This document shows, piece after piece, positions 60,862 to 64,000 of a DNA stretch of 64,000 nucleotides. The stretch's first letter is position 1; the number at the start of each line of letters is the position of its first letter. The DNA is from Chromatocurvus sp046260765. GTDB taxonomy: Bacteria; Pseudomonadota; Gammaproteobacteria; Pseudomonadales; Halieaceae. The translations under genes and the position numbers were made by a program. Location: positions 34,590 to 98,589 of the forward strand of contig JBHEOO010000007.1 of assembly GCA_046260765.1 (NCBI GenBank). Reading direction: 5' to 3'. The notes beneath the pieces were generated by a model, which was not told where the DNA came from, did not search any database, and was given only the letters and a program-made list of their open reading frames with translations.

Positions 60862-62235
60862 GTGGAGGCCCTGCCGGTTTTCCTCAAGCTGCGCGGCGAG
60901 CCGGTGACGCTGATTGGTGGTGGCACAGTGGCTTCGCGAAAGGCGCTGTTTCTGTGTCGCGCAGGGGCGAATCTGACCGTGATTGCCCCCGATATCGACG
61001 GCGGCCTGCGAACATTGCTCGATGACCACGAGGGCTCCTGGCAGCCGCGGATCTATGTGCCGGGCGATCTCGAAGCGCAGATACTGGTGATTGCGGCAAC
61101 GCCGGATAACGCCGTCAACCGACGGGTCCACGCAGAGGCGCGACAGCGCAATATCCCCGTCAACGTGGTGGATACCCCCGAGCTGTGCACTTTCACTTTT
61201 CCTTCGATTGTCGATCGCAACCCCTTGCTGGTCGCCATTGGAACAAACGGCGCCAGCCCGGTGCTAGGTCGCGCGGTTCGGCGTCAGCTTGAGGCAATGC
61301 TGCCAGCGCGGCTTGGTGATGTTGCGCATTTTGCAGGTTCTTTGCGGGCCAGGGTGAAAGCAGCCATACCCGATGAGTCAACGCGGCGTCGCTTCTGGGA
61401 AGACCTTGTGGAGGGTCCGGTGGCAGAGAGGGTGCTGGCTGGCCGCATCGATGACGCCCGGGCCATGGTGGATAAACGGCTGCTGGGCGATACGCAAGCT
61501 GTCGGCGAGGTGTTTCTTATTGGCGCCGGCCCGGGTGACCCCGATCTGATGACCTTCAAGGCCCTGCGCCTGTTGCAGCGTGGTGACGTCATTCTCCACG
61601 ATCGGCTGGTGCCGCAGGCGATTATCGATCTCGGTCGCCGTGATGCACAGCGCATTGACGTTGGTAAACGGCGCGCCGAGCATGCGCTACCCCAGGAGGA
61701 AATCAATCAGGCCCTTGTGGATTACGCGCTGCAGGGCAAATGCGTGGTACGACTCAAGGGCGGAGACCCTTTCGTGTTCGGCCGCGGTGGTGAGGAAATC
61801 ACCCTGCTGGCACGCCACGGCATTCCCTTCCAGATTGTCCCGGGCATCACCGCCGCCAACGCTGCGGCCTGCTATGCGGGCATTCCGTTGACTCATCGTG
61901 ACTATGCCCAGTCCGTGCGCTTTCTCACCGGGCACACCCGTGAAGGCAAGCTACCGCACCGCTGGGAGGAGTTTCAGTCGCCCCAGGAAACGCTCGTGTT
62001 CTACATGGGGCTCGTTGGGCTTCCGATTATCTGTGACCAGCTGCAGGCCCATGGGCGCGATCCAGAGACGCCGATGGCATTGGTGGAGAAGGCAACCACG
62101 CCGGAGCAGCGGGTCATCATCGGGACACTCTCAAGCATGGATGCAGTGGTAGAGCGGGAACAGCCGCAGCCGCCGACGCTGATCATTATTGGCGACGTGG
62201 TGCGGCTGTCCGCGGATCTTGCCTGGTATAACTGA
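60862..62235 (+). CDS. cysG: Siroheme synthase CysG
   Basis: 457 residues from GTG 60862. The N-terminal precorrin-2 dehydrogenase/sirohydrochlorin ferrochelatase domain (1 to about 210) has LIGGGTVASRKALFL; the uroporphyrinogen-III methyltransferase domain (about 215-457) has GAGPGDPDLMTFKALRLLQR, GKRRAEHALPQEEINQAL and RLKGGDPFVFGRGGEE. It makes the siroheme of sulfite and nitrite reductases, linking to CysB-controlled sulfur assimilation. Adjacent to serS, as in Pseudomonas. Confidence 0.95.
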   Translation: MEALPVFLKLRGEPVTLIGGGTVASRKALFLCRAGANLTVIAPDIDGGLRTLLDDHEGSWQPRIYVPGDLEAQILVIAATPDNAVNRRVHAEARQRNIPVNVVDTPELCTFTFPSIVDRNPLLVAIGTNGASPVLGRAVRRQLEAMLPARLGDVAHFAGSLRARVKAAIPDESTRRRFWEDLVEGPVAERVLAGRIDDARAMVDKRLLGDTQAVGEVFLIGAGPGDPDLMTFKALRLLQRGDVILHDRLVPQAIIDLGRRDAQRIDVGKRRAEHALPQEEINQALVDYALQGKCVVRLKGGDPFVFGRGGEEITLLARHGIPFQIVPGITAANAAACYAGIPLTHRDYAQSVRFLTGHTREGKLPHRWEEFQSPQETLVFYMGLVGLPIICDQLQAHGRDPETPMALVEKATTPEQRVIIGTLSSMDAVVEREQPQPPTLIIIGDVVRLSADLAWYN

Positions 62236-62238
62236 ACC

Positions 62239-64000
62239 TCAGTCTTTCTTTTTCGCGGTCGCCGCGTAGGACGGCTCACGCATCATCAGTGTGTCGACAA
62301 GGATATGTCCGGCTTCGGTGAGCAGGACATCGTCTGTCTTGTCGGCTTCCTCGTCAGTCTCTGCATCGGTCGCCGCGACGCTGTCGGTAGCGCCTTCGTC
62401 CTCTTCTTCCTGGCCATCGTCGTCGAGTGATGCCAGAGGCTCCTCGCCACGTGCGCTGCGTCGGCGGTTCTCAATGGCCAGCGCTTTACTCATTCGGGTC
62501 TCACGCCGTGCCCGTCGCACGTCTTCGTTCAGTGATACGGTGTCGACATCGCTATCGTTATTGGCCAGTGATATCTGTTCAACCAGGTAGTTCAGTTCGG
62601 CGTTGTCTTTATTGCGTTCCTCAAAGAGAGCGGCGAGTTCCGGAATGACGGAATCGAGGTCGCCATAGCGGCGGTGTCTCACAGGGTTAATCTGGTCCCA
62701 GGAGAGCGCGTGGTCCAGCGAACTTTCACCGATTTCGTCTGTGTTGAACAGGGAGGGGAAGGTGATGTCAGGCACGACGCCGCGATGCTGGGTGCTGTCG
62801 CCCGAAATACGGTAGAACTTGCTTTCGGTAACCTTCAGCTGTCCCTCTTTCAGGGGCACCATGGTCTGCACGGTTCCCTTGCCGAAGGAGCGATCACCCA
62901 CAATGACGCCGCGCTCATAGTCCTGAATCGCCCCCGCGAAAATCTCGGAGGCAGAGGCACTGAGACGGTTTATCATCACCATGAGAGGCCCTTCATAATA
63001 AGCGCTGCGCAGGCGCTTGCCATCGCGCCAGACACGTCGTGACGAATGCCTTATCTGCACAGTGGGTCCGTACTCGATGAAGAGGCCGGTAAGCTCATTG
63101 GCTTCCTGCAGCGAGCCGCCACCGTTGTTACGCAGATCGATGATCACGCCGTCGACGCCTTCTGCCTGCAGTTCCTCCAGCAATCTGCTGACATCGCGCG
63201 TTGTGCTCTTGTAGTCGTCATCACCGCGGCGCATGGCATCGAAATCGATGTAGAACGCCGGGATATCAATGACGCCCACTTTGATGGTGTCGTCACCGGC
63301 AGGCATTTCAAGAACACGTTTCTGCGCTGACTGTTCCTCGAGCTTCACGGTGTTGCGCACGATCTTTATCGTCTTGCGTTCCTCGATTGCCGCACCCGGG
63401 GTGCCGGGCATCACGGTCAGGCGCACCGTGCTGTCTTTTGGCCCGCGGATAAGGTCGACCACCTCGTCGAGGCGCCAGCCGATAACATCTTCCATCGGTC
63501 CGCCTTCACCCTGGCCAACGGCGACAATGCGATCCGACGGCTTCAGGTCACCCTGCTTATCCGCAGGGCCTGCTGCCACGAGGCGCACGATCTTCGTGTA
63601 GTCATCATCCGATTGCAGTACTGCGCCGATACCCTCGAGCGACAGGCTCATGTTGATGTTGAAGTTCTCGCTGCGCCGCGGTGACAGATAGCTGGTGTGC
63701 GGGTCGTAGAGTTCGGTCAGGGCGTTTGCATACACCTGGAAAACATCCTGGGCATTGTACTGGGCGACACGCTTGAGCTGTCGCTGGTAGCGCTTGATCA
63801 GGACGCCTGCAATGTCGTCTTCGTCCTTGTCGGCCAGGCGCAGGCTCAGTGCCTGGTTTTTCAGATGCTTGCGCCAGCGCTCATCAAGCTCATCGTTGCT
63901 GAGCGCCCAACTGCGCTTTGCACCGTCCAGGAGGAACTCCTCGTCGACCGCGAAGTCCATCGCCGCGTAGCGCTCCGGCAGTGTTTCCACCATGCTGGTC
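62239..64000 (-). CDS. prc: Tail-specific protease Prc, N-terminus outside the window
   Basis: The C-terminal 586 codons are inside the window; the frame is open to the window edge, so roughly the first 80-100 residues of the usual 680-residue protein are missing. It is a periplasmic S41 protease that trims lipoproteins and penicillin-binding protein 3. A PDZ domain (LEGIGAVLQSDDDYTKIVRL), the catalytic serine in RLSASASEIFAGAIQDYERG and lysine in RSFGKGTVQTM, and a DUF3340 C-terminal helical part with a very acidic stretch (DDDGQEEEDEGATDS) are visible. Convergent with cysG, 3 bp apart. Confidence 0.94.
   Translation of the reverse strand, partial: TSMVETLPERYAAMDFAVDEEFLLDGAKRSWALSNDELDERWRKHLKNQALSLRLADKDEDDIAGVLIKRYQRQLKRVAQYNAQDVFQVYANALTELYDPHTSYLSPRRSENFNINMSLSLEGIGAVLQSDDDYTKIVRLVAAGPADKQGDLKPSDRIVAVGQGEGGPMEDVIGWRLDEVVDLIRGPKDSTVRLTVMPGTPGAAIEERKTIKIVRNTVKLEEQSAQKRVLEMPAGDDTIKVGVIDIPAFYIDFDAMRRGDDDYKSTTRDVSRLLEELQAEGVDGVIIDLRNNGGGSLQEANELTGLFIEYGPTVQIRHSSRRVWRDGKRLRSAYYEGPLMVMINRLSASASEIFAGAIQDYERGVIVGDRSFGKGTVQTMVPLKEGQLKVTESKFYRISGDSTQHRGVVPDITFPSLFNTDEIGESSLDHALSWDQINPVRHRRYGDLDSVIPELAALFEERNKDNAELNYLVEQISLANNDSDVDTVSLNEDVRRARRETRMSKALAIENRRRSARGEEPLASLDDDGQEEEDEGATDSVAATDAETDEEADKTDDVLLTEAGHILVDTLMMREPSYAATAKKKD

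Noticed and set aside
1..64000. CRISPR arrays, insertion sequences, prophage genes, tRNA or rRNA genes
   Set aside because: I saw no regularly spaced repeats, no transposase or integrase, and no cloverleaf or rRNA sequence. The window looks like stable chromosomal core DNA.

Overview
The window is a 64 kb stretch of GC-rich chromosomal DNA from a free-living, aerobic gammaproteobacterium. It is densely coding, with many 4-nt ATGA overlaps, and I see no tRNA or rRNA genes, insertion sequences, phage genes or CRISPR arrays. Two housekeeping blocks set the lineage: rluE-nudJ-mnmA-hflD-purB divergent from icd, then clpS-clpA-infA-bpt-aat-trxB-ftsK-lolA-rarA-crcB-serS-cysG. Both orders are typical of Pseudomonas-like and marine gammaproteobacteria. 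The flanking mix (propionyl-CoA/methylmalonyl-CoA pathway, an Mrp antiporter, spinster-like MFS, a GNAT protein with a DUF7931-like tail) would fit a Halieaceae (OM60/NOR5) member. That family placement is inference; no taxonomic marker such as 16S rRNA is present.

Layout. 1-3002: a truncated GNAT/nitrilase fusion, a small stress membrane protein and a histone-deacetylase-like amidohydrolase, separated by two non-coding gaps of nearly 400 bp. 3229-7435: a two-gene RND efflux system. 7443-10798: a DUF885 metallopeptidase-like protein and a pair of DUF4398 lipoproteins, one with an OmpA domain. 11082-11645: an exported MsrB. 11715-17882: a nine-gene Mrp cation/proton antiporter operon in the same order as the archaeal Mbh membrane arm, ending in an unassigned membrane protein. 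22432-17903 (minus): a compact five-gene unit with an MFS permease, a PLD-nuclease-N-type membrane peptide, a predicted amidoligase, a class I glutamine amidotransferase-like hydrolase and a serine hydrolase; this is the best candidate for an uncharacterised system. 22569-24823: moaC-moaD-moaE with a flavin reductase and a zinc-ribbon Nudix hydrolase. 24881-30656: bcp, an isolated yajC, an AGCS symporter, a cN-I 5'-nucleotidase, cysB (preceded by a 14-bp perfect inverted repeat) and pabB.

30899-39040 is a complete propionyl-CoA to succinyl-CoA operon: carboxyltransferase, an atypical biotin carboxylase/biotin carrier chain, methylmalonyl-CoA epimerase, mutase and the MeaB chaperone. putA follows, so propionate, odd-chain or branched carbon and proline all feed the TCA cycle. 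The right third holds tRNA thiolation (mnmA), purine synthesis (purB), isocitrate dehydrogenase, a full bacterial N-degron module (ClpS adaptor, ClpA unfoldase and two aminoacyl-tRNA protein transferases), thioredoxin reductase, chromosome translocation (ftsK), lipoprotein transport (lolA), replication-fork repair (rarA), fluoride export (crcB), seryl-tRNA synthetase, siroheme synthase and, cut by the window edge, the tail-specific protease Prc.
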